Origin: JAIRNF01 sp031551125
GTDB taxonomy: Bacteria; Bacteroidota; Bacteroidia; Bacteroidales; UBA932
Direction: 5' to 3'
Assembly: GCA_031551125.1 (NCBI GenBank)
Contig: JAVBOB010000002.1
Coordinates: 1 to 64,000 of the forward strand
Length of the DNA: 64,000 nucleotides
In this document: one piece after another, positions 17,489 to 25,982 of the stretch
Layout of the letters: each line of letters starts with the position of its first letter
How positions within the stretch are numbered: position 1 is the first letter of the stretch
Translations under genes and position numbers: made by a program
Notes under the pieces: generated by a model
What the model was told of the DNA's origin: nothing
Database searches by the model: none
Seen by the model: the letters and a program-made list of their open reading frames with translations, nothing else

Positions 17489-17524
17489 TTCTCAAATAAA
17501 CTCATTGACAATAAACCCTTCCCT

Positions 17525-17791
17525 CTATGGGTTGTACAAATCTGTATGGTAAAAATTTAAAATATCCAGTAGTAGCTGACGTAACACCGACGCTCTGCTA
17601 TTAGGATTCAACTCCAGCGCATGATTCAAGTCGCTTAACGATTCGCCCCACTTGCCCAGCTGTTTATACAAATAGCCCCGCAGGTAGTATAGTTCATCAT
17701 TATTGGGGCTTTCCAGTATTGCCTTATTAAGCAACTCCATAGCCTCGTCATAACGACTTTCATCAATCAACGATTTAATCGTTTCTTCCAT
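17525..17791 (-). CDS. Small TPR protein
   Basis: An 88-residue protein made almost entirely of tetratricopeptide repeats: YDEAMELLNKAILESPNNDELYYLRGYLYKQL, then WGESLSDLNHALELNPNS. It is about two TPR units plus a capping helix. No signal peptide is seen. It lies 5 bp after the HGSNAT-like gene on the same strand and just before the ClC gene, so these three probably form an operon. It is likely a protein-protein adaptor with unknown partner. Confidence 0.82.
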   Translation of the reverse strand: MEETIKSLIDESRYDEAMELLNKAILESPNNDELYYLRGYLYKQLGKWGESLSDLNHALELNPNSRASVLRQLLLDILNFYHTDLYNP

Positions 17792-17796
17792 CTCTG

Positions 17797-19179
17797 CTAT
17801 ACTTTAATGTAAATCTTCTTTTTATACAGTATGTATGCTATAAGCCACATTACAACAATGAACGTAACGGCTTGCAGAAATGAACCGAAGTAGTTTCCTG
17901 CCAACGAGTACACGTTCTTATACAACCAAGTATATACTCCCATACCATCTATCTTGATACGGCTAAGCGTTTTAGCAATTAGCCCGGCCAAAACAAACAA
18001 AAACAACGGGTTAGAACCAAAGGCTACGAAAGGAGAAAAATACTTTTCTTTTCCTTTCACATCCATTAGCCAAATGAAGAAGGCAAGCACCACCATCGCC
18101 AATCCTCCGGCATACATAACATACGAACCTGTCCACAGCGCCTTGTTGATGGGGAACCATTGCCCCCAAAACATACCGACAAATATGGCTGGAAGTCCCA
18201 CTAAAAATAGGTACAGCACAACATTCTGTTTGCCATCTTTTGAGCGATTATTGATTAAACGCCCCGCCAAGAATCCAAATATTACCGTTGCCGCTGCCGA
18301 TAGTACCCCTAATAATCCTTCGGGGTCGGGGCCTACCTCTCTCACTCGCTTTATTTGAGGCAGTAACTTATATGCAGCGCTATCTGCTAATGCTGCATCT
18401 GTGCTTGTAACTTTATACTGCAACAAATTATCCTCTGCACGCTCTTGTGTTATTTCAAAACCATCAGGAGCAACCAAGCGCATATACTTTACGGTTGGTG
18501 TAATAGAATCAGAGGCCTGAGTAATTGTCAGCTGCGACCCGGAAATAGGCGTAATCACCAAATCATCCAGCTTAACGTTTTGCCAATTTCCCTTATACAC
18601 ATGGTTCTCACCCGGAATAACCATGTCAACATTACGGCAAGCGTTATTTGTTTTATTATACGGATCGTTGGGATAGGCTACGTATAGTATTCCCCAGAAT
18701 AACAGCATAAGCCCTACTCCCGCAATAACCAAGCGTTTTGTTCTTTTTAGAAGCAAGCAAACTGCAACGCCTAAAAAGTAAGCAAGGGCAATACGTTGTA
18801 ATACCCCAAATATTCTTAGCGTACTGTAGTTGACCTCCCATGCCGAATCACCTCCAAGCATACCTTTCGGGAAGAAAGGATAAGCCGTTAACGCCAGTCC
18901 TATAATAAAAATCAGCGCCGTACGCTTTACCAGCTTAAAGAAAGTTTTCGGAGTCAGCGCAAAATCAAACTTCTTAAAAGAGAAGAATGATGCCATCCCC
19001 ACAATAAACAAGAAGAAAGGAAATACCAAATCGGTAGGAGTACAACCATGCCAGCTGGCATGACCCAGCGGGGCGTATATATAGCTCCAGCTACCCGGAT
19101 TATTTACCAAAATCATACCTGCCACCGTAAAGCCCCGAAAGGCATCGATAGCTGCTATACGTCCCTGTTTTGCGCTCAT
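17797..19179 (-). CDS. HGSNAT-like (DUF1624/DUF5009) membrane acyltransferase
   Basis: A 460-residue polytopic membrane protein. Its N-terminus, IAAIDAFRGFTVAGMILVNN and later PTDLVFPFFLFIVG, is the hallmark of bacterial homologues of heparan-alpha-glucosaminide N-acetyltransferase. The DPEGLLGVLSAAATVIFGFLAG segment and about ten transmembrane helices also fit. These proteins are thought to move acetyl groups across the membrane onto sugars. Residues about 160-280 form a long hydrophilic insertion (WQNVKLDDLVITPISGSQL and onward) between helices, with a beta-rich look. The active-site His of the human enzyme is plausibly the one in GHASWHGCTP. The substrate is unknown. Confidence 0.82.
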   Translation of the reverse strand: MSAKQGRIAAIDAFRGFTVAGMILVNNPGSWSYIYAPLGHASWHGCTPTDLVFPFFLFIVGMASFFSFKKFDFALTPKTFFKLVKRTALIFIIGLALTAYPFFPKGMLGGDSAWEVNYSTLRIFGVLQRIALAYFLGVAVCLLLKRTKRLVIAGVGLMLLFWGILYVAYPNDPYNKTNNACRNVDMVIPGENHVYKGNWQNVKLDDLVITPISGSQLTITQASDSITPTVKYMRLVAPDGFEITQERAEDNLLQYKVTSTDAALADSAAYKLLPQIKRVREVGPDPEGLLGVLSAAATVIFGFLAGRLINNRSKDGKQNVVLYLFLVGLPAIFVGMFWGQWFPINKALWTGSYVMYAGGLAMVVLAFFIWLMDVKGKEKYFSPFVAFGSNPLFLFVLAGLIAKTLSRIKIDGMGVYTWLYKNVYSLAGNYFGSFLQAVTFIVVMWLIAYILYKKKIYIKV

Positions 19180-19191
19180 AAGATAAGTTAG

Positions 19192-19310
19192 TTTACAAGT
19201 TTACGGGTTACAAGTTTAAAATTCATGAGTTGATAATTTCAATATTTATCTCCACTCCTCATAATTAAATGGCAGGAAGTAAACGGTAAACTTGTAAACC
19301 GTAACCTACT
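19192..19310. repeat. Fold-back heptad repeat element
   Basis: A run of about 7-bp units of the form GTTTACA/GTTTACG (19192-19220) is followed, some 60 bp later, by its approximate reverse complement (GTAAACGGTAAACTTGTAAAC, 19276-19306). The two halves can pair. It fills the gap between the HGSNAT-like gene and the aldolase gene. Confidence 0.7.
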
Positions 19311-19318
19311 TACTCTAA

Positions 19319-20353
19319 TTAGCCATTAGCTACTACCCGCTTAATGGCCGCTACAAATCCTTTTATGTCTTCTCCCGTTGTATCAAAAGAAGTCATCCAA
19401 CGTACTTCAGCTGTCGATTCATTCCAAACATAAAAGAAATACTCTTGCTGTAACTTCGGTACTAAATCTTTGGGAACAATAGCAAATATACCGTTTGCCT
19501 GAACCTTTTGCGTTACCTTGATTTGCGGAATTTCCTTCAGCTCACCAACAAGCATAGCCGCCATTTTGTTGGCATGCTCAGCCATACGATAACACAAATT
19601 ATTGCTAAGGTATGCTTCAAACTGTGCCGATACATACCTCATTTTAGATGCCAGCTGCATAGCCTGTTTACGTGTGTACATAAAGCCTTCGGCTAGTTCA
19701 GGTCGGAAAAATACAACAGCCTCACCGTACATCATGCCGTTTTTAGTTCCACCAAAGGAAAGAATATCAGCGCCAACATCGGCTGTTATTTCCTTAAACG
19801 TTTTACCCAAAGATACTGCCGCATTTGATAAGCGAGCACCGTCTATGTGGAACAGCAAGCCATTACTATGAGCGTAATCGGCCAAAGCTCTCAGCTCATC
19901 AACCGTATATACGGTTCCCATTTCCGTAACCTGAGATACGGAGATAACTTTAGGCTGAGCATGGTGCTGCTCACCAAACCCGTGCATGTGATGCTTAATA
20001 CCTTCAATCGTTATCTTACCGTCAGTAGTAGGTACAAGAAGTAGCTTGGAACCTAAAAAACCTTCAGGCGCGGCACACTCATCAACGTTAATATGTGCCA
20101 AGTCCGAGCATATAATAGCATGGTACGACCGCATACCCGCTGATAATCCCAACACGTTGGAAGCCGTTCCGGTAAAGGTAAAAAACACTTCGGCCTGCTC
20201 ACCTAAATGTTGCTTGAACAGCTTACGTGTACGTGCCGTAATTTCATCATCTCCGTATGCTAACGCATGGTTGACATTTGCAGCCTCCAAGGCTTTCAGA
20301 ATATCAGGATGTACTCCCGAATTATTATCGCTTGCAAAACTTCTTAGGCTCAT
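19319..20353 (-). CDS. ltaE: Low-specificity L-threonine aldolase
   Basis: A PLP enzyme (fold type I) that splits threonine and allo-threonine to glycine and acetaldehyde. Residues: FASDNNSGVHPDILKAL at the N-terminus, HIDGARLSNAAVSL with the PLP-contacting Asp171, and the Schiff-base lysine K204 in SFGGTKNG. The 344-residue length is normal. It is a single gene between two fold-back repeats. Specificity (L-allo or low) cannot be read from the sequence, so the symbol is tentative. Confidence 0.9.
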   Translation of the reverse strand: MSLRSFASDNNSGVHPDILKALEAANVNHALAYGDDEITARTRKLFKQHLGEQAEVFFTFTGTASNVLGLSAGMRSYHAIICSDLAHINVDECAAPEGFLGSKLLLVPTTDGKITIEGIKHHMHGFGEQHHAQPKVISVSQVTEMGTVYTVDELRALADYAHSNGLLFHIDGARLSNAAVSLGKTFKEITADVGADILSFGGTKNGMMYGEAVVFFRPELAEGFMYTRKQAMQLASKMRYVSAQFEAYLSNNLCYRMAEHANKMAAMLVGELKEIPQIKVTQKVQANGIFAIVPKDLVPKLQQEYFFYVWNESTAEVRWMTSFDTTGEDIKGFVAAIKRVVANG

Positions 20354-20365
20354 AGGTTTTGAGAA

Positions 20366-20530
20366 GGTGAATAGTGAATAGTGAATGGTTAATAGTTAAT
20401 AGTTAATGGTTAATGGTTAATGGTTAAAAGTGAAATGGTGAATGGTAAAAAGTTTACGCATTTACGGTTAACAAGTTTAAGGTTCAATAGCCTGTATATT
20501 CACACTATGTAAACCGTAAACGTGTAAACC
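20366..20530. repeat. Heptad tandem array plus fold-back arm
   Basis: From 20367 to 20450 the sequence is 12 near-identical 7-bp units (GTGAATA, then GTTAATA, GTTAATG and so on; one unit has 8 bp). It is followed by GTTTACG-type heptads. At 20492-20529 the reverse complements appear (TATTCACAC, then GTAAACCGTAAACGTGTAAAC). The element directly precedes the aldolase start on the minus strand. Confidence 0.85.
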
Positions 20531-20531
20531 A

Positions 20532-21281
20532 TTATCCGTTATTCATAAATCCTTGTTTTTTCAATAAGTCGAGCAACATTTGAGATATACGTTCGTTCAT
20601 TTCCTTCGGGTAACGGTTATCCGTAAATATTTGTGCCAACGTTTCCTTTTTGTTCTCAGCCAGTAAACGTTCGGTAAGCGGTAACGCTTCTTTTTCCGCG
20701 TATATGCGATTTATCTCTTCCTCACTATAATCGCTATACTGCTCATGATGCACTACACCGTATAATGGAAGCCTATCGGTAAGTGTAGGTTGTTCCTCAG
20801 CATAACCCATTACCACCGTTACAATAGGAATAACACCTAGCGGAAGTCTCAAAATATCAATAATAGACTCGGCACTATACAAGGTTGTTCCCAAATAGCA
20901 AATACCCAACCCTTTTTCCTCTGCCGCTATACTGCAGTTCTGCGCAGCCAGCAAGGCATCTGTAGTACCCACCAGAAAAGAAAGAAAGTTTTCATAGCCG
21001 GGTTCGGCATTACGATAACGACACCATTTGGAGAAACGATTAAAGTCGGCACAAAACGTAAGCTGTACCGGTGCTTGTGATGCAGGTTGGTTAAAGTGAC
21101 ATGCAGCCAACTTGTGAAGCATAGCCTCATCCGTATTTACCACAATGCTGTATGCCTGCATATTTCCTGTGTTTGAAGCCCGTGTTCCCGCTTCAAGTAT
21201 ATAGCTTAGCAACGATTCATCAACCTTTTGTTTGGTAAACTTACGTATGGAACGATGATTAAATATCGCGTTCATTTTCAT
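20532..21281 (-). CDS. Nitroreductase-family NAD(P)H:FMN oxidoreductase (NfsA-like)
   Basis: A 249-residue flavoprotein of the nitroreductase fold. The N-terminus HRSIRKFTKQKVDESLLSYIL carries the FMN-phosphate-binding Arg-Ser-x-Arg pattern. ASNTGNMQAYSIVV and GLGICYLGTTLYSAESI are the second FMN-contacting regions. The C-terminal extension after residue 180 resembles the NfsA/FRP class, which usually prefers NADPH. The physiological substrate is unknown. A possible -7 box (TATCTTTG on the minus strand) is just upstream. The start at 21281 gives MKMNAIFNHRS; the internal Met at residue 3 is an equally good start. Confidence 0.86.
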   Translation of the reverse strand: MKMNAIFNHRSIRKFTKQKVDESLLSYILEAGTRASNTGNMQAYSIVVNTDEAMLHKLAACHFNQPASQAPVQLTFCADFNRFSKWCRYRNAEPGYENFLSFLVGTTDALLAAQNCSIAAEEKGLGICYLGTTLYSAESIIDILRLPLGVIPIVTVVMGYAEEQPTLTDRLPLYGVVHHEQYSDYSEEEINRIYAEKEALPLTERLLAENKKETLAQIFTDNRYPKEMNERISQMLLDLLKKQGFMNNG

Positions 21282-21299
21282 TTTTCTTTGTTAACCTAG

Positions 21300-21307
21300 C
21301 AAAGATA
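21300..21307 (-). promoter_or_regulatory. Possible -7 element for the nitroreductase gene
   Basis: On the minus strand this reads TATCTTTG, matching TAnnTTTG, 19 bp upstream of the start codon. No -33 TTG is seen at the right spacing. Confidence 0.4.
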
Positions 21308-21372
21308 AACATTTCGGAGATATAATTGGATGAAAAAATACCTTAGCCCCAACCCCCTAAGGGAGGGGTAAC

Positions 21373-21540
21373 TTTTACCACATAGACACAGTAGATACAT
21401 AGAGGCTCGTAGTTAAATATAGGAATATTGCACCGTTTACCGCAAGTACGCAAAGGGTTTCGTAAGGAACGCAAAAGGTAAAATAATCTTTTCTACAATT
21501 CTATGTGCCTCTATGTATCTACTGTGTCTATGTGGTAAAA
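21373..21540. repeat. ACCACATAG fold-back element, copy 1
   Basis: TTTTACCACATAGACACAG begins the left arm (21373-21405). Its near-perfect reverse complement, ending TCTATGTGGTAAAA, forms the right arm (21508-21540). The interior holds about 100 bp of AT-rich DNA without a gene. CCCCAACCCCCTAAGGG lies just outside the left arm. Similar elements occur at about 53.4 kb and 56.2 kb. The gap 21282-21606 holds this element and nothing else that I can identify. Confidence 0.85.
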
Positions 21541-21606
21541 AAACTAGCCCAACTACAATTCCTCAAAAAGCAATACCTTAGCTGTAACTTTCAATACCAA
21601 CCAAAC

Positions 21607-22311
21607 ATGCAACATATCTCCGAATACATTCTATACGAAGACAACCATATACTGGTCTTCAACAAACAAGTAGGGCAAATTGTGCAAGGCGATAAAACCG
21701 GAGATGAACCGCTAAGCGAACTCCTAAAAGCGTTTATAAAAGAACGAGATGCCAAACCCGGCAACGTATTTATGGGAGTCCCGCACAGGCTAGACCGTCC
21801 GGTAAGCGGAATAACCTTGTTTGCCAAAACAAGCAAAGCCCTTGAACGCCTAAACGAAATGTTTAGAGAGGGAAGGGTAAAGAAAACCTACTGGGCTTTG
21901 GTAAAAAACAAACCCGAGCAAGAAGAAGCCTTACTCATCCACTACCTTGTACGTAACGAAAAACAGAATAAGTCATACGCGCATGCTAAGCCTGTTCCCA
22001 ATTCCAAAGAGGCTAAGCTACGATATAAGCTGCTCGCATCGGGTACTAGCTACCACTTGCTGGAAGTGGAGTTGCTAACGGGACGGCATCATCAGATACG
22101 TTGCCAGCTAGCGGCAATTGGTTGCGCTATAAAAGGTGATTTAAAATATGGTGCCCCACGCTCTAACCCCGACGGAGGAATCTCACTACATGCCCGTTCC
22201 GCTGAGTTTATCCACCCTGTTAAGCAAGAAAACTTAAAAGTAGTTGCTCCCGTTCCAAAGAATGATGAGCTGTGGAAGTGGTTTGAGGAAAAGCTTACAA
22301 AAAGATTTTAG
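21607..22311 (+). CDS. RluA-family pseudouridine synthase
   Basis: Isomerises uridine to pseudouridine in rRNA or tRNA. The HRLDRPVSG motif has the catalytic Asp at residue 63. GRHHQIRCQLAAIGCAIKGD is the second conserved region. There is no N-terminal S4 domain. At 234 residues it is one of the short RluA-type enzymes, close to RluC/TruC-like forms; the target uridine is not deducible. The frame is open from 21505, but that part lies inside the repeat element, and the ATG at 21607 (MQHISEYILYEDNHILVFNK) matches the family's start. Confidence 0.9.
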   Translation: MQHISEYILYEDNHILVFNKQVGQIVQGDKTGDEPLSELLKAFIKERDAKPGNVFMGVPHRLDRPVSGITLFAKTSKALERLNEMFREGRVKKTYWALVKNKPEQEEALLIHYLVRNEKQNKSYAHAKPVPNSKEAKLRYKLLASGTSYHLLEVELLTGRHHQIRCQLAAIGCAIKGDLKYGAPRSNPDGGISLHARSAEFIHPVKQENLKVVAPVPKNDELWKWFEEKLTKRF

Positions 22312-22336
22312 TATTTAACTAAAGTTGCTAGCTATT

Positions 22337-22438
22337 ATCCCCCAACCCCCTGAAGGGGGTTTCGGTCTGTGCAAACGACTTCCAAGAGTTCAACTTTACA
22401 GTAGTCGGGTTCCCCCTTTAGGGGGTTAGTGGGTAATA
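22337..22438. repeat. Fold-back element with CCCCCAACCCCCT ends
   Basis: ATTATCCCCCAACCCCCTG at the left and its complement TAGGGGGTTAGTGGGTAATA at the right (22418-22438) can pair. Each end also contains a short self-palindrome (CCCCCTGAAGGGGG and CCCCCTTTAGGGGG). It separates the convergent pseudouridine synthase and prfC genes and may act as a terminator for both. Confidence 0.7.
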
Positions 22439-22485
22439 GTGATAGGCATGGAGTGGCAAATTATATAAATAGCAACTTGAACTAT

Positions 22486-24066
22486 TTAAAATTCGCTGGT
22501 AAAATAGAATTTAATATCAGGGAATTTTTCTTGCGCCATTTGTAACGAGTAGGGAGAGTCGGCCAAAAACACGTTGCGTCCGTGTTTATCAACAGCCATT
22601 TGGGCATGCTTACGCTTCATAAAATCATCAAGCTGTACCTTATTTGTACTCTCAATCCAACAAGCCTTGTAAAGGTTTATTGCTTCGTACTTACACTTTG
22701 CCGTGTACTCATGTTCCAGCCGGTACTGTATAACATCAAACTGAAGCATACCAACCGTTCCGATAATTTTACGGCCGTTCAACTTACTGGTGAATAGCTG
22801 AGCCACCCCTTCGTCCATCAGCTGGTCTATGCCCTTTGCCAGCTGCTTCGACTTCATCGGGTCGGCATTTTCAATATAGCGGAAATGTTCCGGAGAAAAG
22901 TTAGGAATCCCTTTGAAGTGTAGTATCTCACCTTCGGTAAGCGTATCGCCTATTTTAAAGTTACCCGTATCATGTAGTCCCACAATATCGCCGGGAAACG
23001 CCTCTTCAACAATTGAACGCTTATCAGCCATAAACGCATTGGGAGATGAGAACTTCAACGACTTATCCAAGCGAACGTGGAAATAAGGCGTATTACGCTC
23101 AAACGTTCCCGAACATATTTTCAAAAATGCTAACCTATTACGATGGTTAGGGTCCATGTTGGCATGTATCTTAAAGATAAAGCCCGTCAGCTTTTCTTCA
23201 AACGGACTCACCTCTCTTGCATCGGTTACAGAAGGACGTGGATAAGGCGCTATCTGGCAGAAACAGTTAAGTAATTCCTGCACTCCAAAGTTGTTAACAG
23301 CACTACCAAAAAATACCGGAGCAACTTGACCGGCCAAGTATGTTTCCAACTCAAGCGGAGGATATACCCCATCCACCAGCTCAATATCTTCCCGCAGCTT
23401 ATTTGCCTTTTCTCCAATATATGTTTCTAACTTGGGAGAGTTCACATCATCGAAAGCCATTACGTTATCAGCTACCTGACTTTTATTGTCGGCCGAGAAT
23501 AGGTTAAGCTTCTTCTCATACAAGTTATACACTCCTTTAAACGAAAAGCCCTCTCCAATAGGCCAGCTAAGCGGGCGAACCTTTATTTTCAACTCCGTTT
23601 CAATTTCATCAAGCAAGTCAAACGGGTCTTTGCTTGGGCGGTCTAGCTTGTTTACAAAAACAATAACGGGAGTATTGCGCATACGGCAGACCTCCATTAA
23701 CCTACGGGTTTGCGTTTCAACCCCTTTCGCTCCGTCAATTACAATAATAACGCTATCAACAGCCGTAAGCGTTCGGTAGGTATCTTCGGCAAAATCTTCG
23801 TGTCCGGGAGTATCAAGAATATTTATGCGAAGGTCGTTGTATTCAAAACACATTACCGATGTAGCAACCGATATACCGCGCTGCCGCTCAATTTCCATAA
23901 AGTCGGAAGTAGCCGTTTTCTTAATCTTGTTCGACTTAACGGCTCCCGCCACATGGATAGCGCCACCGAACAACAACAGCTTTTCCGTAAGGGTGGTTTT
24001 ACCCGCATCAGGGTGAGCTATGATAGCAAAGGTTCTACAACGTTTTACTTCTTTTTTAAAATCCAT
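22486..24066 (-). CDS. prfC: Peptide chain release factor 3
   Basis: A translational GTPase that removes RF1/RF2 from the ribosome after peptide release. The G1 motif AHPDAGKT is at residues 17-24. G3 (DTPGHEDF) and G4 (NKLD) are clear, and the switch I region contains the characteristic DFMEIERQRGISVATSVM. The 526-residue length and the C-terminal domain (GVAQLFTSKLNGRKIIGTVGMLQFDVIQYRLEHEY) identify RF3 rather than EF-G. It is not obviously in an operon. Its start codon lies at the edge of a 100-bp tandem duplication. Confidence 0.96.
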   Translation of the reverse strand: MDFKKEVKRCRTFAIIAHPDAGKTTLTEKLLLFGGAIHVAGAVKSNKIKKTATSDFMEIERQRGISVATSVMCFEYNDLRINILDTPGHEDFAEDTYRTLTAVDSVIIVIDGAKGVETQTRRLMEVCRMRNTPVIVFVNKLDRPSKDPFDLLDEIETELKIKVRPLSWPIGEGFSFKGVYNLYEKKLNLFSADNKSQVADNVMAFDDVNSPKLETYIGEKANKLREDIELVDGVYPPLELETYLAGQVAPVFFGSAVNNFGVQELLNCFCQIAPYPRPSVTDAREVSPFEEKLTGFIFKIHANMDPNHRNRLAFLKICSGTFERNTPYFHVRLDKSLKFSSPNAFMADKRSIVEEAFPGDIVGLHDTGNFKIGDTLTEGEILHFKGIPNFSPEHFRYIENADPMKSKQLAKGIDQLMDEGVAQLFTSKLNGRKIIGTVGMLQFDVIQYRLEHEYTAKCKYEAINLYKACWIESTNKVQLDDFMKRKHAQMAVDKHGRNVFLADSPYSLQMAQEKFPDIKFYFTSEF

Positions 24067-24270
24067 AAATTTCTACTATTGTAAAAGGACTAAAGAGCAA
24101 GGATGAAAAGAGCAAAGACAAAACAATTTTTATAATCTTTATTCTTGTCTTTTGTCCTTAATCCATAAATTTCTACTATTACCAAAGGATTAAAGAGCAA
24201 AGGTAAAGAGAACAAAGACTCAACAATCCGTATAATCTTTGTTCTATTGTCTTTATATCCTTAATCTATA
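24061..24270. repeat. Two tandem 100-bp copies at the prfC 5' end
   Basis: The sequence ATCCATAAATTTCTACTATT occurs at 24061 and again at 24161, exactly 100 bp apart. The following 90 bp are also similar (AAAGGACTAAAGAGCAA against AAAGGATTAAAGAGCAA; then TATAATCTTTATTCTTGTC against TATAATCTTTGTTCTATTGTC). The copies have diverged by about 15-20% by eye. The first copy includes the prfC start codon (CAT at 24064-24066 on this strand). Each copy can form a weak hairpin from AAAGGAC and GTCCTT-like ends. Confidence 0.85.
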
Positions 24271-24278
24271 AATTCAAA

Positions 24279-25682
24279 TTATTCTTTATTTGCATCAGGG
24301 TTTTGCACATCTTCTTGCGGTGGAGATGTACGTTTTATCAGTACCTTTTTCTTCCAATGCCCCGAACGGTAGTAAAAATAGCTGCCGGACAACCCCACCA
24401 ACCATGCAATAGGTATTGCCCACCATATACCCACTTCACCATACTTTTCTGATAGAAAAGAGGCCACAGGAATACGCACCAACCACAGTGAAAGCAAGGT
24501 AGTAAGCATGGGTATAACCACAGCACCCGCACCGCGTAAAAAGCCGTTCATTACAAACATGGTAGAAAAAAGAATGTAAAACGAACAAACTATTACAAGG
24601 TACTGATGACCTATACGAATCACTTCTTCAATATTGGTGCTGGTGTCCTCCTGACTCACAAATATTCGCATAATATGTTCGCCAAAAAAGATAACAACAA
24701 GCATTAGTACAATACATACAGCCCCCGACATAATAAGTGTAGCACGAAGTCCGCGTGTTAATCTGCCATACATGCCCGCTCCGATATTTTGTCCCACAAA
24801 ACCGGATAGCGCTCCCGAAAAGTTCATAGCCGGTGCGGAAATAAGCGTGTCGATACGCCCGGCCGTTCCAAAAGCTGAAATAACGGTTGACCCGAAAGGG
24901 TTGATAATTCTCATCAAAGCCATTGCTCCAATTGCAACAAAGGTTTGCTGTATGCCGGAAGGCAAACCGATAGTAAGCGACTGCTTAAACAGCTTCATAT
25001 CAAACACAGCCTTACGAGGTGAAAAACGAATGAGGCTACTTTTCATATTGAGATATACAAGCGTAAGCAACCACGCAACTCCGTTAGATATAATAGTTGC
25101 GTATGCTATACTGATAAGCCCCCACTTAAAGTAGAGTACAAACAGCAGGTCTAACGCCAAGTTGAGAAAAGTTGAAAAAATAAGAAAATAGAGTGGAGTT
25201 TTTGAATCCCCTACCCCACGCAAAATAGCCGACACCCCGTTATATCCGAATATGGCCACGCAACCCAACATCATCACCTGTAAGTATCCGGTAGCCATCT
25301 CCATAATCTCAGGTGGAGTATTCATCAACCGTAATACTGGTTCACTAAAAAAATAGCCTATCAGCCCAAGGAGTAAACCTCCAACAAAGAGGTATATAAT
25401 AATTGTATCTGATGCCCGCTTTACCTGACTAAAGTTTTTTGCCCCAAAGTTTTGGGCAATAACCACCGACCCACCAATGGTAAGTCCTATAGCCATAGCT
25501 ACTACGGCAAAAAGTATGGGAAAAGAAACGGTAACGGCCGCCACCTTATCCTGCCCCAAGTAGCGTCCAACCACTATGGTGTTGATAAAGTTATACAGCT
25601 GCTGGAATACGTTACCCAAAATCATAGGTGTAGCATATTGCAGAATAACCTTGCCTTCCGGTCCCTTGGTTAGATCCTTCAT
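24279..25682 (-). CDS. MATE-family efflux transporter
   Basis: A 467-residue integral membrane protein with about 12 helices in two homologous halves (residues 10-220 and 230-440). It is of the multidrug and toxic compound extrusion type. Typical segments are GNVFQQLYNFINTIVVGRYLGQDKVAAVTVSFP at the N-terminus and GLPSGIQQTFVAIGAMALMRIINPFG at the start of the second half. It is closest in style to the NorM/DinF-like proteins common in Bacteroidetes. The coupling ion and substrates cannot be told. It has a long leader (about 75 bp) after a minus-strand TACCTTTG box and is divergent from the V-ATPase operon. Confidence 0.9.
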   Translation of the reverse strand: MKDLTKGPEGKVILQYATPMILGNVFQQLYNFINTIVVGRYLGQDKVAAVTVSFPILFAVVAMAIGLTIGGSVVIAQNFGAKNFSQVKRASDTIIIYLFVGGLLLGLIGYFFSEPVLRLMNTPPEIMEMATGYLQVMMLGCVAIFGYNGVSAILRGVGDSKTPLYFLIFSTFLNLALDLLFVLYFKWGLISIAYATIISNGVAWLLTLVYLNMKSSLIRFSPRKAVFDMKLFKQSLTIGLPSGIQQTFVAIGAMALMRIINPFGSTVISAFGTAGRIDTLISAPAMNFSGALSGFVGQNIGAGMYGRLTRGLRATLIMSGAVCIVLMLVVIFFGEHIMRIFVSQEDTSTNIEEVIRIGHQYLVIVCSFYILFSTMFVMNGFLRGAGAVVIPMLTTLLSLWLVRIPVASFLSEKYGEVGIWWAIPIAWLVGLSGSYFYYRSGHWKKKVLIKRTSPPQEDVQNPDANKE

Positions 25683-25951
25683 TTATCAATGTAACGAAAC
25701 AAGCAACAACGTAGCTAGCAACGTAATGCAGGCTTATCTCAAAATTTAGCGCTCGCAAAGGTATAAAATTGAAGGCTAATATGTTTTGAAAATTCACAAC
25801 TATTTGTAGAATTTATTTTGTCCTATTTATTTGAAAAACATGTTTAAAAGCCACATAGGGAACAAAGCATGCTACTCGCTGTTCTACCTCACCTTACATA
25901 TAGTGATGCAATTTTAATCTAGAATTGATAACATTAAGCCCATTTTTTTAA
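25683..25951. other. Divergent regulatory gap between MATE and V-ATPase genes
   Basis: This roughly 270-bp region has no credible gene. It is AT-rich and carries a minus-strand -7 box (TACCTTTG, at 25756-25763) for the MATE gene. The V-ATPase promoter lies at its right edge. No strong hairpin, tRNA or riboswitch fold was recognised. Confidence 0.6.
25756..25763 (-). promoter_or_regulatory. Possible -7 element for the MATE gene
   Basis: The minus strand reads TACCTTTG, matching TAnnTTTG, about 74 bp upstream of the start. A -33 element is not clear. Confidence 0.4.
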
Positions 25952-25959
25952 TACATTTG
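25952..25959 (+). promoter_or_regulatory. -7 element of the V-ATPase operon promoter
   Basis: TACATTTG at 25952-25959 matches TAnnTTTG and lies 23 bp before the first V-ATPase start. TTG at 25925-25927 is a possible -33 element, but the 24-bp spacing is long. Confidence 0.5.
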
Positions 25960-25982
25960 CGTTTCATGGAAAAACTTAAGCT

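Noticed and set aside
21505..21606. N-terminal extension of the RluA-type gene
   Set aside because: The extra residues are encoded by the ACCACATAG repeat arm. The ATG at 21607 gives the family's normal start.
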